In this document: positions 27,601 through 36,061 of the stretch, one piece after another
Numbering within the stretch: position 1 is the stretch's first letter
Layout of the letters: each line of letters begins with the position of its first letter
Assembly (NCBI GenBank): GCA_050331395.1
Contig: JBHJGX010000003.1
Span: 49,152 to 113,151, forward strand
DNA length: 64,000 nt
Reading direction: 5' to 3'
DNA from: Thermohalobaculum sp050331395
GTDB taxonomy: Bacteria > Pseudomonadota > Alphaproteobacteria > Rhodobacterales > Rhodobacteraceae
Program-made: the position numbers and the translations under genes
Notes under the pieces: generated by a model
Told to the model about the DNA's origin: nothing
The model's input: only the letters and a program-made list of their open reading frames with translations
The model's database searches: none

Positions 27601-27806
27601 TGGCGGTATCGCTCGGCTTTGGGATCGTGTTCGCCACGGCCATGGTGATTTTCGCGATCCCGGCGCTCTATCTGGTGGTCGACGATTTGGTCTTGCTGGC
27701 CATTCCCCGGCCGCGCGACCCCGACCCCGACCCCGACCTTGACCCAGACGACCGGGCGCCGGAGAGCCCGGATCCGGGACCGATACGTCCGGTGGCCGCG
27801 GAGTAG
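24624..27806 (+). CDS. RND-family efflux pump permease
   Basis: The 1060-residue inner-membrane transporter shows the RND layout: two repeats of one helix, a large periplasmic loop, then five to six helices. Clear blocks are NLLMLLLVLGGLLMSFKITQ, then FPSYELDVVSVAVSLPGATP, then the proton-relay helix LALGIVVDDAIVAGENIYEY. In the second repeat VVINAAIVMIDYANKAVAVG stands at the equivalent place. It resembles AcrB/MexF-like pumps exporting small hydrophobic compounds, but the substrate cannot be told. The start is GTG, coupled to the adaptor gene. Confidence 0.92.
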   Translation: MSAALRSGGPIAWMARHQVAPNLLMLLLVLGGLLMSFKITQEVFPSYELDVVSVAVSLPGATPDEIEQSVTIAVEEALSEVDGIERVNSWTRPGTVTMNATLNGELDRQIVFNDIVQAVSRITTLPDDAEEPNIRLASRKREVVELQVYGATDRHSLRLAAEAVRERLLLEDDISQVDLTGLSGFEIQVLVPEAQLRAHRLTPADVAQVIREAALDRAGGEIETRGGDLVLQLSDRRETVEQFAEIPVITSAGGVVLRLGDIAEIRRGFEEQETITQFNGLPSVKIDVYRVADETPIGVSDAVKRALPEAVAGLPEGIDVATVDDDSEIYRARMELLLTNGFVGLLLVLGLLSLFLEYRLAFWVAVGIPTAFLGTFLLLPWTGASINMVTMFAFILALGIVVDDAIVAGENIYEYLERGMRPLEAAIQGARDIAVPLTFSILTNVVAFLPLAMVPGAFGKFFVWIPVVVATAFLLSWIEALFVLPAHLAAIRQREARRRPGRLERIRLAMSSGLAAFGNRVYGPVLRAALSWRYLTLAILLGISMIVLAFPLSGRVGFTLFPSVPRDTVSVTLKMPVGTPEETAQAVADRIVAAGQRVIDAHGGDDLAGGIGARITDTEVELEAYLRPEDTRDLSTSEFSRLWREEIGPVPEARSSRFLSMFGGPGGGSSITVQLSHPKTEVVSAAAARLAAELGRFSAVRDPEDGFEPGKDQLEFRITEAGRALGVTSEIAGAQVRAAFYGVVALEQQDGRNEVQVRVRPPEAERRSVADIETLLIRTPSGGEVPLYEIAEVEEGRAETFITRENGRRIVTVTADVRPESETGQVLDALRAEILPGLVEDTPGLAYRFAGQQETQRETTDSFTQVSIPLTLVIMYGLLAIPFRSYLQPAIVMMAIPFGVVGAVLGHMAMGMPLSMVSMFGVIALGGVVINAAIVMIDYANKAVAVGATPAEAIWRAGVRRFRPILLTTLTTFGGLAPMIFETSRQAQFLIPMAVSLGFGIVFATAMVIFAIPALYLVVDDLVLLAIPRPRDPDPDPDLDPDDRAPESPDPGPIRPVAAE

Positions 27807-27856
27807 CCTGGACCGGAGCGCTTGCGGATCTGTCATGCAGGCGTCATATAACGGTC

Positions 27857-29404
27857 ATGAAAGAGATCGAGTTGAAGATCCGCCTCGACCCGTCCGCGGT
27901 CGAAGCGGTCGCACGACACCCTGCCTTGCCCGGTTTGGCCGATGGCGGGCCCCGGACCGAGCGATTACGCTCGGTCTATTACGACACCGAGGACGGCCGT
28001 CTGGCGGCCGATCGCATGGCCTTTCGGCTCCGTTGCGAGGCCGGCTCCCGCGTGCAGACCGTCAAGATCGCCCGCTCGCCGGAGCACGGGCTCTCGGAGG
28101 CGACGGAACTGAGCACGGCCGCGCCGGCCGAGGGCGTTGACCCTGCCCTCCTGCCCGAGGGGTCAGTCCGGGCTCTGGTGCTCGCGGCGATCGGCAACCA
28201 GCCGTTGATGGCGCAATTCGAGACCGACATGACCCGCACGCGCCGGCGCCTGCGGCTCGCGCATCTGGGCACCGTGGAACTCGCCCTCGACACCGGCGAG
28301 ATCCGCGGGGGCGGCCGGGCCGAGCGGTTCGCCGAGGCCGAGATCGAGCTCGTCTCTGGCAGCGCCCGGGCCGTCTTTGAGGCGGCGCGCACGCTCTTTG
28401 CCGACGGTCTGCGGCTCTCGCGGCTCAACAAGGCCGAGCGCGGGGCCCTCCTCCGACGCACCGGCCGGCTGTCGCCAGAGCCGACGCCGCGCAAGGCCAA
28501 GGCAGTCCCGCTCGCGCAGGAAACCGGGGCCGAGGCCGCCGCCCGCGCCGTGCTTGCGGAATGCCTCACTCAGATCGCCGCCAATCTCGACGCGGTGCGC
28601 GAGGCCGACGATCCGGAAGGCCCGCACCAGCTTCGGGTCGGGCTCCGACGCCTCCGGTCGGCGTTCAAGCTCTTTGCAGACACGCTCGGCGGGCCGTCGC
28701 TCGATGCGCTCGCCGAGGAGGCCCGCTGGCTCGGGCAAGAGGTTGGACGGCTCCGCGACCGGGAGGTGGCGGCCCATGAGATCGTCGGGCCGGAACGGGG
28801 GGCGCCCGGGGCGGGGCCCGGTCTCGACGGTCTCGCGGATGCGCTCGCAGGCGAGGCGATGCGGCTCCGTCAGGACCTCAGGGCGACGCTAGACGGTCCG
28901 CGGACGGCTCGGTTCCTTCTCGATCTCACCGAGTTCGTCCACACCCGCGGCTGGCTCGACCCGGCCGATTGGTCGCAGACTGCACGGCTCGCCGAACCGG
29001 TGGCGGCGACCGGGGCGCGAGCGCTCGAGCGGTGCGTGGCCCGGGTGGAGCGGCGGGGCAAAGGCCTCGAAGGGCTCGACATCGAGGCGCGCCATGCGCT
29101 GCGCAAAGCGCTCAAGGAACTGCGGTATCAGGCCGAGTTCCTGCGCCCGCTCTTCGCAGAGAAGCGCGTGCGGGGCTATCTGAAGGCGCTGCGGGAGCTT
29201 CAGGAGCTGTTCGGCGACCTGAACGATGCGGCGGTGATCGAGGAGATCCTCGGCGATCCGGAGGGGCCGGCACTCCGCGATCCGGCCACGGCCCGAGCGG
29301 CGGGATACGTGCTCGGCGTCCGATCCGAGCGCGCCCGAGCCGCATGGGGCGACGCCAAGGCCGCCTGGAAAGCGTTCCGTGCCGAGCCCGCATTCTGGCG
29401 CTGA
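27857..29404 (+). CDS. CYTH and CHAD domain protein (inorganic triphosphatase-like)
   Basis: The 515-residue protein begins with the CYTH triphosphate-tunnel motif ExExK (MKEIELKIRL) and further tunnel residues (ADRMAFRLRCEAGSRVQTVK and YYDTED). The second half is a CHAD domain: His-rich helical repeats with PEGPHQLRVGLRRLRSAFKL and ARHALRKALKELRYQAEFLR. CYTH enzymes hydrolyse triphosphates; CHAD domains bind polyphosphate. It probably handles short-chain polyphosphate. It converges on rng with a 4-bp gap. Confidence 0.88.
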   Translation: MKEIELKIRLDPSAVEAVARHPALPGLADGGPRTERLRSVYYDTEDGRLAADRMAFRLRCEAGSRVQTVKIARSPEHGLSEATELSTAAPAEGVDPALLPEGSVRALVLAAIGNQPLMAQFETDMTRTRRRLRLAHLGTVELALDTGEIRGGGRAERFAEAEIELVSGSARAVFEAARTLFADGLRLSRLNKAERGALLRRTGRLSPEPTPRKAKAVPLAQETGAEAAARAVLAECLTQIAANLDAVREADDPEGPHQLRVGLRRLRSAFKLFADTLGGPSLDALAEEARWLGQEVGRLRDREVAAHEIVGPERGAPGAGPGLDGLADALAGEAMRLRQDLRATLDGPRTARFLLDLTEFVHTRGWLDPADWSQTARLAEPVAATGARALERCVARVERRGKGLEGLDIEARHALRKALKELRYQAEFLRPLFAEKRVRGYLKALRELQELFGDLNDAAVIEEILGDPEGPALRDPATARAAGYVLGVRSERARAAWGDAKAAWKAFRAEPAFWR

Positions 29405-29408
29405 CGGC

Positions 29409-30566
29409 TCAGCCGACGAGCTCGGCGAGCGGCCGCCGCTCGCGCTTGCGCTGCAGCTCGAAGAGACCGCTCGGCGTCCAGCCGGCAAGGCTCGTCTCCA
29501 CGGGATCGCGGCGAAACGCGGTCTTGAGCGCATCTTCGATGCGGCGGCGGTCCTTCTTGGGCAGCGGGGCGAAATCCACCGTGACGATACCGCCGAGGCC
29601 CCGAAGCCTGAGTTGACGCGGCAGCTCGCGCGCGGCCGCGAGATTGGCCGAGAGCGCGTCGCCGCCTTGAAAGCCGCCGCCGGTGTTCACGTCGACAGCG
29701 ACGAGAGCCGCGGTGGGCTCGATGGTGAACGAGGCGTCGGCGGGCAGAGCGGCGCGGGGATGCATGAGGCGGTCGCGTTCCTCCCAAATCCCGTGCGCGT
29801 CGAAGAGATCGCCCGTGTCGCTCGGCCGGCAGCGGTCCGCGAGCTCCGGGTCGAGCCCGTCGAGATCCCCGCCGCCGAGTGCGCCCGCGTGCCAGATCCG
29901 CGCAGGGAGCGGGTCGGTCCAGTCCCTGAGGGCTGTCCCAGCCGCCGCGACGCGCGCGAGCACCGTCGGACGGCGCGACGCCTCGGGGTCGTCCAAGATC
30001 GCGAGATGGGCCGAGAGCACGGACCGTGCCTCCGCTTCGATTGCCCCGGCGGCGGCGCCTTCGGCGGCGGAGCGCAAAATCAAGCCGCTGTGGGAGAGGG
30101 CGGCCGTCCGGTCGGTCGGAAGCGCCGCGCGTGCATCTGCGAGTGCGCGGTCGCCGATTGCCGCAAGCCGGGCGCGTTCCGCCTCGTCGCGGATCTGGCG
30201 CGAGACGTTGATGCCGGGCGCGTCGGGCGTGTGGATCACGTACCGGCCCTTGTGGAGAACACGGGCGCTGACCGGGCTCGCCTTGCCGGGTTCGGGGTAA
30301 CTGACGACTTGGACGCAGAGCGTCTCACCCTCGCGCCGGCCCTTGGCCTCGCGCAGGAACCCGATGGCGCCGCCGCCGAGTTTGACGAAGGCCGCGCCCA
30401 ATTTGGGCACCAGCCGGTCGATCTTCGCGCTGTGGATCTCGCCCGGGACGGGTGTTGTGTCGCCGGGCATGGGGTCGATCAGCAGATCCTCGAGCCGCCC
30501 GTTTTCCATGAGCGCGGCCGCCGTGCGCCCCGGCGCGATGAGGTCGAGGAGGATGACCCGGCTCAC
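29409..30566 (-). CDS. rng: ribonuclease E/G family protein
   Basis: The 385-residue protein starts with VILLDLIAPGRTAAALMENG and RLEDLLIDP, has the S1-like SAKIDRLVPKLGAAFVKLGG, and carries the catalytic part with ALVAVDVNTGGGF near the C-terminus, the DxN...D metal-binding region of RNase E/G. It lacks the long RNase E scaffold, so it is the short RNase G type. The GTG start at 30566 overlaps the maf stop (GTGA). It would act in 16S rRNA maturation and mRNA decay. Confidence 0.9.
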   Translation of the reverse strand: MSRVILLDLIAPGRTAAALMENGRLEDLLIDPMPGDTTPVPGEIHSAKIDRLVPKLGAAFVKLGGGAIGFLREAKGRREGETLCVQVVSYPEPGKASPVSARVLHKGRYVIHTPDAPGINVSRQIRDEAERARLAAIGDRALADARAALPTDRTAALSHSGLILRSAAEGAAAGAIEAEARSVLSAHLAILDDPEASRRPTVLARVAAAGTALRDWTDPLPARIWHAGALGGGDLDGLDPELADRCRPSDTGDLFDAHGIWEERDRLMHPRAALPADASFTIEPTAALVAVDVNTGGGFQGGDALSANLAAARELPRQLRLRGLGGIVTVDFAPLPKKDRRRIEDALKTAFRRDPVETSLAGWTPSGLFELQRKRERRPLAELVG

Positions 30567-31192
30567 GCGGGCGGTCCGTCGAACGCGAGCGGGTAGCCGG
30601 CGCCGCCGAGCAGCGCGGCCGTCTCGGCGAGCGGCAGCCCGACGACGGCCGTGTAGCTGCCATGGATTTCGGGCACGAAGGCCCCGGCGATGCCCTGGAT
30701 CGCATAGCCGCCTGCCTTGCCCCGCCACTCGCCCGAGCGGAGATAGGCATCGGTCTCGGGCTCGGACAGCCGTTTCATCTTGACCCGGGTCTCGACGAGA
30801 CGCGCCGAGCGGCCGTGCGGATGGAGGAGACAGACCGCGGTCGTCACCCGATGGCTGCGGCCGGAGAGAAGTGCGAGCATGGCGCGGGCCTCGGCGGCGT
30901 CTTCGGGTTTGCCGAGGATGCGCCTGCCCGCGGCGACGACCGTATCGGCGGCGAGGAGAAAGGCCGCGGGCGCGCCCTCAGCCGCCTGCCGCGCGGCGAC
31001 GGCCGCCGCTTTCTCGGCCGCCATCCGCTCGACGTATCGCCGCGGGAGCTCTCCCTTTGCCGGGGTTTCGTCGATTTCCGCAGGGATTATTCGATCCGGG
31101 ATCACGCCGATTTGCGCCAGAAGATCGCGCCGTCGGGGCGACGCGCTGGCAAGCACCAGCGTCGGGCGCCCCAGGCTCGCCGCATCGGTCAC
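30563..31192 (-). CDS. maf: Maf-like nucleotide pyrophosphatase
   Basis: Maf enzymes hydrolyse non-canonical nucleoside triphosphates. The 209-residue protein has the start LVLASASPRRRDLLAQIGVI, the FLLAADTVVAAGRRILGKPE block and the RSGEWRGKAGGYAIQGIAG block, all diagnostic. It begins at GTG 31192 overlapping the infA stop, and ends overlapping rng, so infA, maf and rng form one coupled operon. Confidence 0.94.
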   Translation of the reverse strand: MTDAASLGRPTLVLASASPRRRDLLAQIGVIPDRIIPAEIDETPAKGELPRRYVERMAAEKAAAVAARQAAEGAPAAFLLAADTVVAAGRRILGKPEDAAEARAMLALLSGRSHRVTTAVCLLHPHGRSARLVETRVKMKRLSEPETDAYLRSGEWRGKAGGYAIQGIAGAFVPEIHGSYTAVVGLPLAETAALLGGAGYPLAFDGPPA

Positions 31193-31407
31193 TTGAAGCG
31201 ATAAGTAATGCGCCCCTTGGTGAGGTCGTATGGGGTCATTTCGACTTGAACCTTGTCGCCCGCAAGCACGCGGATCCGGTTCTTTCGCATCTTGCCGGCA
31301 GTATGGGCGATGATCTCATGGCCGTTGTCGAGCTTGACCCGGAAAGTCGCGTTCGGCAGCAGCTCAGTCACGACCCCGGGGAATTCAAGCGTCTCTTCCT
31401 TGGCCAT
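31189..31407 (-). CDS. infA: translation initiation factor IF-1
   Basis: The 72-residue protein MAKEETLEFPGVVTELLPNA... DKVQVEMTPYDLTKGRITYR is a complete IF-1, an S1/OB-fold factor that blocks the ribosomal A site during initiation. It is preceded by a GGAGACGG-type ribosome-binding site. It lies 82 bp downstream of the UPF0262 gene and is coupled to maf. Confidence 0.97.
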   Translation of the reverse strand: MAKEETLEFPGVVTELLPNATFRVKLDNGHEIIAHTAGKMRKNRIRVLAGDKVQVEMTPYDLTKGRITYRFK

Positions 31408-31489
31408 GCCGTCTCCTAGGTTGGGAACTGTCGCGGCGGAAAATGGGCCGGGGGCCGGGAAAAAGCAAGGCCGCGCGACCGGGCGCAGG

Positions 31490-31969
31490 TCAGCCGGGCG
31501 ACTGGAGCGCGACGATCAGCGTGAAAAGGCGCCGGGCAGTGGCGAGGTCGGTCTCCACGCGGCCCGCGAGCCGGTCGCGGAGGAGACGGGCGCCCTCATC
31601 GTGGAGGCTGCGGCGGCCGTCGTCGATCGCTTCGATCTCGGCGGGCGGGAGCCGCCGGACTGCGTCGAAATAGCTGTCGCAAATGGCCACATAGTCTTTG
31701 AGCAAGCCGCGGAGGGGCGCGAGCGACAGCTCCTCGGCCGCGACTGTGGTGCCGTCGGCATCGGCAATCTCGAGCACGAGGCGCCGCTCGGCAAGGCGGA
31801 TGCCGAGCCGGTAGGGGCCGGTCTGGCCGCCGAGGCGAAAGCGGTTCTCCTCGGAAAGATCATAAAGCGCGACGTCGAGTTCCTGCTGCATCTCCGGGCC
31901 GAGCGCGCGGCCGGTATCCCCGACGAGGCGGACCGCGAGGAGCCGGTCCGTCGGCGCAAAGTCGCTCAC
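31490..31969 (-). CDS. UPF0262 family protein
   Basis: The 159-residue protein matches the alphaproteobacterial UPF0262 family: TGPYRLGIRLAERRLVLEIA, then LSLAPLRGLLKDYVAICDSY, then DDGRRSLHDEGARLLRDRLA and the C-terminal DLATARRLFTLIVALQ. Function is unknown. It begins at GTG 31969, overlapping the hisD stop. In relatives a low-molecular-weight phosphatase gene often follows; here that position is empty (82 bp). Confidence 0.88.
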   Translation of the reverse strand: MSDFAPTDRLLAVRLVGDTGRALGPEMQQELDVALYDLSEENRFRLGGQTGPYRLGIRLAERRLVLEIADADGTTVAAEELSLAPLRGLLKDYVAICDSYFDAVRRLPPAEIEAIDDGRRSLHDEGARLLRDRLAGRVETDLATARRLFTLIVALQSPG

Positions 31970-33267
31970 CGCTCCCGGGCTCCGCGGCGGACGGCGACCG
32001 AGAGCCCGTGCGCCTCAAGACCCTCGGCGGCGGCAAGGCGTTCGGCCGCCGGACCGAGGGCCGCGAGGGCGCCGGGGGCGAGTTCCGCCAACGTCGTGCG
32101 TTTCATGAAATCGAGGACCGAGAGCCCGGAGGAGAAGCGCGCCGAACCCGCCGTCGGCAGCACGTGGTTCGGTCCGCCCACATAGTCGCCGATCGCCTCG
32201 GGCGTGTGCCGGCCGAGAAACATGGCGCCGGCATTCCGGATTTGGTCCGCGAGCGCCCTCGGGGCCGCGACGCAGAGCTCGAGATGTTCGGGCGCGATCC
32301 GGTCGGCGAGCGCCGGCGCGCGGGAGAGGTCGGCGACCTCGATGATTGCGCCATAGGCTTGCCAGCTCGCCCCGGCAATGGCGGTTCGGGCGAGGCTCTG
32401 GAGCCGTCGGTCGACGGCGATCCGGACCTCTTCGGCGAGGCGCGGGCTATCGGTGATCAGGATCGATTGCGCGCGCTCGTCGTGCTCGGCCTGGGCCAGC
32501 AGATCGAGGGCGATCCAGTCCGGATCGTTCGCTTCGTCGGCGATCACCAAGACCTCGGACGGGCCGGCGATCAAGTCGATCCCGACCTTGCCGAAGACCT
32601 GGCGCTTGGCCTCGGCGACATAGGCGTTGCCGGGGCCGGTGATCTTGTCGACCGGCCGGATCGGGCCCGCCCCATGGGCGAGCGCGGCGATCGCCTGGGC
32701 CCCGCCGATGCGCCAGATCTCGGTCACGCCCGCGAGCCTGGCGGCGAGCAACACCATCGGGTTGACCGTACCGCCGGGGGTGGGCGCGCAGATCGCCAGT
32801 CGCTCGACCCCGGCCACCCGTGCGGGCACCGCGTTCATGAGGACGCTCGAGGGGTAGGAGGCGAGCCCGCCCGGCACGTAGAGCCCGGCCGCGCCGACCG
32901 CCGTCCAGCGCCAGCCGAGCCGCGCGCCGGCGGCGTCGGTCCAGTCCGCATCCTCGGGAAGCTGGCGGGCATGATAGGCCCGGATCCGGTCTGCAGCGAA
33001 GGCGACGGCGTCTCGGTCGGCCTCGGGGATCCCGGCGATGGCGCGGTCGATCTCCTCCGTCCCGAGCGCCAGCGTCTCGGGCGTCGCCGCCCAGCCGTCA
33101 TAGCGCCGGGTCAGATCGACGACCGCGTCGATGCCGCGCGCGCGCACCGCGGCGACGATCTCGGCGACGGTGCCCGACACGTCCGGCCCGGCCGCCCGGT
33201 CCTCGGACAGGAGGCGCGCGAAGGCATCCTCGAACCCCGGGTCGTCCTCGGCGATGATGAGCGGCAT
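31966..33267 (-). CDS. hisD: histidinol dehydrogenase
   Basis: HisD performs the last two oxidation steps of histidine synthesis, using NAD and zinc. The 433-residue protein contains GLYVPGGLASYPSSVLMNAV, IGGAQAIAALAHG, KITGPGNAYVAEAKRQVFG, DLIAGPSEVLVIADEAN and the catalytic AQAEHDERAQ and PEHLEL segments. The C-terminal THTVLPT-type metal segment is seen as NHVLPTAGSARFSSGL. It heads the minus-strand run to rng, and its start is divergent from cysQ. Confidence 0.96.
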   Translation of the reverse strand: MPLIIAEDDPGFEDAFARLLSEDRAAGPDVSGTVAEIVAAVRARGIDAVVDLTRRYDGWAATPETLALGTEEIDRAIAGIPEADRDAVAFAADRIRAYHARQLPEDADWTDAAGARLGWRWTAVGAAGLYVPGGLASYPSSVLMNAVPARVAGVERLAICAPTPGGTVNPMVLLAARLAGVTEIWRIGGAQAIAALAHGAGPIRPVDKITGPGNAYVAEAKRQVFGKVGIDLIAGPSEVLVIADEANDPDWIALDLLAQAEHDERAQSILITDSPRLAEEVRIAVDRRLQSLARTAIAGASWQAYGAIIEVADLSRAPALADRIAPEHLELCVAAPRALADQIRNAGAMFLGRHTPEAIGDYVGGPNHVLPTAGSARFSSGLSVLDFMKRTTLAELAPGALAALGPAAERLAAAEGLEAHGLSVAVRRGARER

Positions 33268-33371
33268 GGGCGGTTCCTCCTCGCGGGCGCGCTAGCACGG
33301 GCGCGGCGAGAGCGGCAAGCGGCCGGGCATGGCCAAGCCGAGACGCCTCGCCTATAGAGCGCGGGCAACCG

Positions 33372-33378
33372 AGGGAGG
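33372..33378 (+). promoter_or_regulatory. Shine-Dalgarno sequence before the AUC start of cysQ
   Basis: AGGGAGG ends five bases before the ATC at 33384. It is the strongest ribosome-binding site in the area and supports initiation there, although the codon is non-canonical. Confidence 0.6.
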
Positions 33379-33383
33379 CCACC

Positions 33384-34205
33384 ATCACCGACCGCACCCA
33401 GATTGAGAGCCTCTTTCGACGTCTCGCGCTCGAAGCGGGCGCTGCGATCCTCGAGATCTATGCGCGGGACGAGATCGCCGCCGAGGCCAAGGCCGACCAT
33501 AGCCCGGTCACCGAGGCGGATCTCGCCGCCGACCGGCTGATCGCCGCGGGTCTCGCCGAAGCGTTGCCGGGGGTTCCGGTGGTCACCGAGGAGCAGGCCG
33601 AGAGCCACCGGCAGGCGGGGTTGACGCGCTTCGTGCTCGTCGACCCGCTCGACGGCACCAAGGAATTCGTGCAGCGCCGCGGGGATTTCACCGTCAACAT
33701 CGCGCTCATCGAGAACGGCGTGCCGGTCGCGGGCGTCGTCTATGCGCCCGCAAAGGGCCGGCTCTTCCGCACGGCCGAGACTGGAGCCGTCGAAGAGGCC
33801 TCTTCCCCGGATGGGACCGGGACGGCGAAGCCGATCCGCGTGGCAGACCCGGATCCGGCCGCGCTCCGGGTGGTCGCGTCGAAATCCCACCGGGACGCGG
33901 CGACCGATGCCTATATCGCGCGTTACCCGGTCGGCAGCTTCGCCTCGGCCGGGTCATCGCTCAAATTCTGCCTGGTCGCGGCGGGCGAGGCGGATTTCTA
34001 TCCCCGGCTCGGGCGCACGATGGAGTGGGATACCGCAGCCGGCGACGCGGTCTTGCGCGCAGCCGGCGGTCATGTGGTGCGCTTCGAGGACCACGCCCCC
34101 TTCGTCTACGGCAAACCGGGCTATGCGAACGGGTTCTTCATCGCCCACGCCCCGGGGGTCGCGCTGGTGCCGGCCGAGCCGCCTGAGCCCCCAAAACCGT
34201 CGTGA
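33384..34205 (+). CDS. cysQ: 3'(2'),5'-bisphosphate nucleotidase CysQ (apparent AUC start)
   Basis: CysQ removes 3'-phosphoadenosine 5'-phosphate left by sulfate assimilation. Read from 33384 the protein is 273 aa with the full inositol-phosphatase fold: AKADHSPVTEADLAADRLI, the metal site VTEEQAES, then FVLVDPLDGTKEFVQRRGDF, and TMEWDTAAGDAVLRAAGGHV. No ATG, GTG or TTG occurs in frame between 33261 and 33563. A start at the TTG at 33564 would delete the first 60 residues, including the metal-binding PVTEAD block. The end overlaps kdsB by four bases. Confidence 0.8.
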   Translation: MTDRTQIESLFRRLALEAGAAILEIYARDEIAAEAKADHSPVTEADLAADRLIAAGLAEALPGVPVVTEEQAESHRQAGLTRFVLVDPLDGTKEFVQRRGDFTVNIALIENGVPVAGVVYAPAKGRLFRTAETGAVEEASSPDGTGTAKPIRVADPDPAALRVVASKSHRDAATDAYIARYPVGSFASAGSSLKFCLVAAGEADFYPRLGRTMEWDTAAGDAVLRAAGGHVVRFEDHAPFVYGKPGYANGFFIAHAPGVALVPAEPPEPPKPS

Positions 34206-34981
34206 CGATCGCCCTCGTGATCCCGGCGCGCTTCGCCTCGCGTCGGTTCCCCGGAAAGCCGCTCGCCCCGCTCCGCGGCGCTACCGGCCTGGAGAAGAGC
34301 CTTCTTGCCCGCAGCTGGGAGGCGGCCTCGGCCGTCGCGGGTGTCGGATCCCGCCATGTGGCCACCGACGACCCCCGGATCGCCGAGGAAGCCCGGCGGA
34401 TCGGCGCGCCCGTCCTGATGACCTCGCCCGATTGCGCGAACGGCACCGAGCGCTGCGCCGAGGCTGTCGCCCAATTGCCGGGCGTCGAGGTGGTCGTGAA
34501 CCTCCAAGGCGATGCGCCGCTCACCCCGCCCTGGTTCGTCGAAGCGCTCATCGCCGCCATGGCCGATCCGGCGATCGCGGTGGCCACCCCAGTGCTCCGC
34601 AGCGGGCCCGAGGCGCTCGCGGCGCTCCGAGCGGATCGGGCGGCGGGACGGGTGGGCGGCACCACCGCCGTCCTCGACTGCCTCGGCCGGGCGCTTTACT
34701 TCTCCAAAGAGGTGCTGCCGTTCGCCGGAACGCCGGATACGCCCGTCTATCACCATGTCGGTGTCTACGCCTATCGCCGCACGGCGCTCACCGCCTATGC
34801 CGGCTGGGATGCCGGCGCGCTCGAGACCGCAGAAGGGCTCGAGCAACTGCGATTTCTCGAGAACGGGGTCGCCGTGACCGCGGTCAAGGTCGAGAGCCGG
34901 GGCGCGGAATTCTGGGAACTGAACAATCCCGAAGACGTTCCCCGCATCGAAGCGGTGCTCCAGTCTCGCGGAACGCCGTAA
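34202..34981 (+). CDS. kdsB: 3-deoxy-manno-octulosonate cytidylyltransferase
   Basis: KdsB activates Kdo as CMP-Kdo for lipid A inner-core assembly. The 259-residue protein starts at GTG (TIALVIPARFASRRFPGKPL) and has the family blocks VVVNLQGDAPLTPP, YHHVGVYAYRRTALTAYAGW and LETAEGLEQLRFLENG. The GTGA overlap with cysQ implies co-transcription. kdsA lies 4 kb downstream on the other strand. Confidence 0.93.
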   Translation: MTIALVIPARFASRRFPGKPLAPLRGATGLEKSLLARSWEAASAVAGVGSRHVATDDPRIAEEARRIGAPVLMTSPDCANGTERCAEAVAQLPGVEVVVNLQGDAPLTPPWFVEALIAAMADPAIAVATPVLRSGPEALAALRADRAAGRVGGTTAVLDCLGRALYFSKEVLPFAGTPDTPVYHHVGVYAYRRTALTAYAGWDAGALETAEGLEQLRFLENGVAVTAVKVESRGAEFWELNNPEDVPRIEAVLQSRGTP

Positions 34982-35154
34982 AGCTTGTAGGACTTCGTTA
35001 ACCCTGTTGCGCAAGACTTGCGCCAAGGCATGACAGGCCGACGGTGGGCCCCGTGTCATGCTGGGGCGGAGTGTGCTATGGCTCGAAGAGACGCGCGGGG
35101 CCGAGGGGTCGGGCCGGCGCCCACCCAACGACAAACAGCGGGGAGGTCACCCTC

Positions 35155-36054
35155 ATGTCCCAACGCATCCGCAAGGCGATCTTCCCCGTGGCCGGGCTCG
35201 GCACGCGCTTTCTTCCGGCGACCAAGGCCATGCCCAAAGAAATGCTGCCGCTCGTCGATCGGCCGCTCATCCAATACGCGATCGACGAGGCCCGCGCGGC
35301 CGGCATTACCGAGTGCATTTTCGTAACCGCGCGCGGCAAATCCGCGATGGAGGACTACTTCGACGCGGCACCGATGCTTGAGCGTGAATTGTTCGACAAA
35401 GGCAAGAACGACCTGCTCGCCGAGGTGCAGAACGCGACCATGCCCTCGGGTGCCATCGCCTATATTCGCCAGCAGGATGCCCTCGGCCTCGGCCACGCGG
35501 TCTGGTGCGCCCGGCGGTTGATCGGCGACGAACCCTTTGCGGTGATCCTCCCCGATGACGTCATTGCCGGCACCGTCCCCTGCCTTCAACAGATGGTGGA
35601 GGCCTATCACGCCCACGGACAGGGCGGCTGCATGGTCGCGGCGATGGAGGTCGCGCCGGAGCAGACCAAGAGCTACGGCGTCCTCCAGATCGCCGAGAGC
35701 AGCGGCGCACTCGTGCGCGCGGCGGGTCTCGTCGAGAAACCCGCGCCGGAGGATGCGCCCTCGCGGACCGCGGTCATCGACCGGTACATCCTGACGCCCA
35801 AGGTGATGGAAAGCCTCACCGCGATGAAGCGCGGCGCGGGTGGGGAGATCCAGCTGACCGACGCGATTTCCGATCAGGTCGCGGCCGGGGAGCCCGTCTT
35901 CGGCTTCCGCTTTGAGGGTGACCGCTACGATTGCGGATCGAAGGCCGGATATCTCCAGGCGACCGTGGCCTTTGCGCTTCGCCGGAACGACCTCGCCGGC
36001 GAATTCATGGCCTATCTGCGCGAGACCGTGCAGGGCCGCCTGGCGGCCGAATAA
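35155..36054 (+). CDS. galU: UTP-glucose-1-phosphate uridylyltransferase
   Basis: GalU makes UDP-glucose. The 299-residue protein has KAIFPVAGLGTRFLPATKAM followed by PKEMLPLVDRP, the uridylyl binding loop ALGLGHAVWCARRL, and FRFEGDRYDCGSKAGYLQAT. The ATG at 35155 follows GGGGAGG at 35140-35146. galE starts 8 bp after its stop, so the two likely form a UDP-glucose/UDP-galactose operon. The 170 bp before it, after kdsB, probably hold a promoter. Confidence 0.96.
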   Translation: MSQRIRKAIFPVAGLGTRFLPATKAMPKEMLPLVDRPLIQYAIDEARAAGITECIFVTARGKSAMEDYFDAAPMLERELFDKGKNDLLAEVQNATMPSGAIAYIRQQDALGLGHAVWCARRLIGDEPFAVILPDDVIAGTVPCLQQMVEAYHAHGQGGCMVAAMEVAPEQTKSYGVLQIAESSGALVRAAGLVEKPAPEDAPSRTAVIDRYILTPKVMESLTAMKRGAGGEIQLTDAISDQVAAGEPVFGFRFEGDRYDCGSKAGYLQATVAFALRRNDLAGEFMAYLRETVQGRLAAE

Positions 36055-36061
36055 GGCGCGC

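Noticed and set aside
23322..27836. A 1504-codon minus-strand open frame opposite the RND pump genes
   Set aside because: It is the mirror frame of high-GC plus-strand genes with clear RND motifs; its translation is His/Arg/Asp-rich low-complexity with no recognisable domain.
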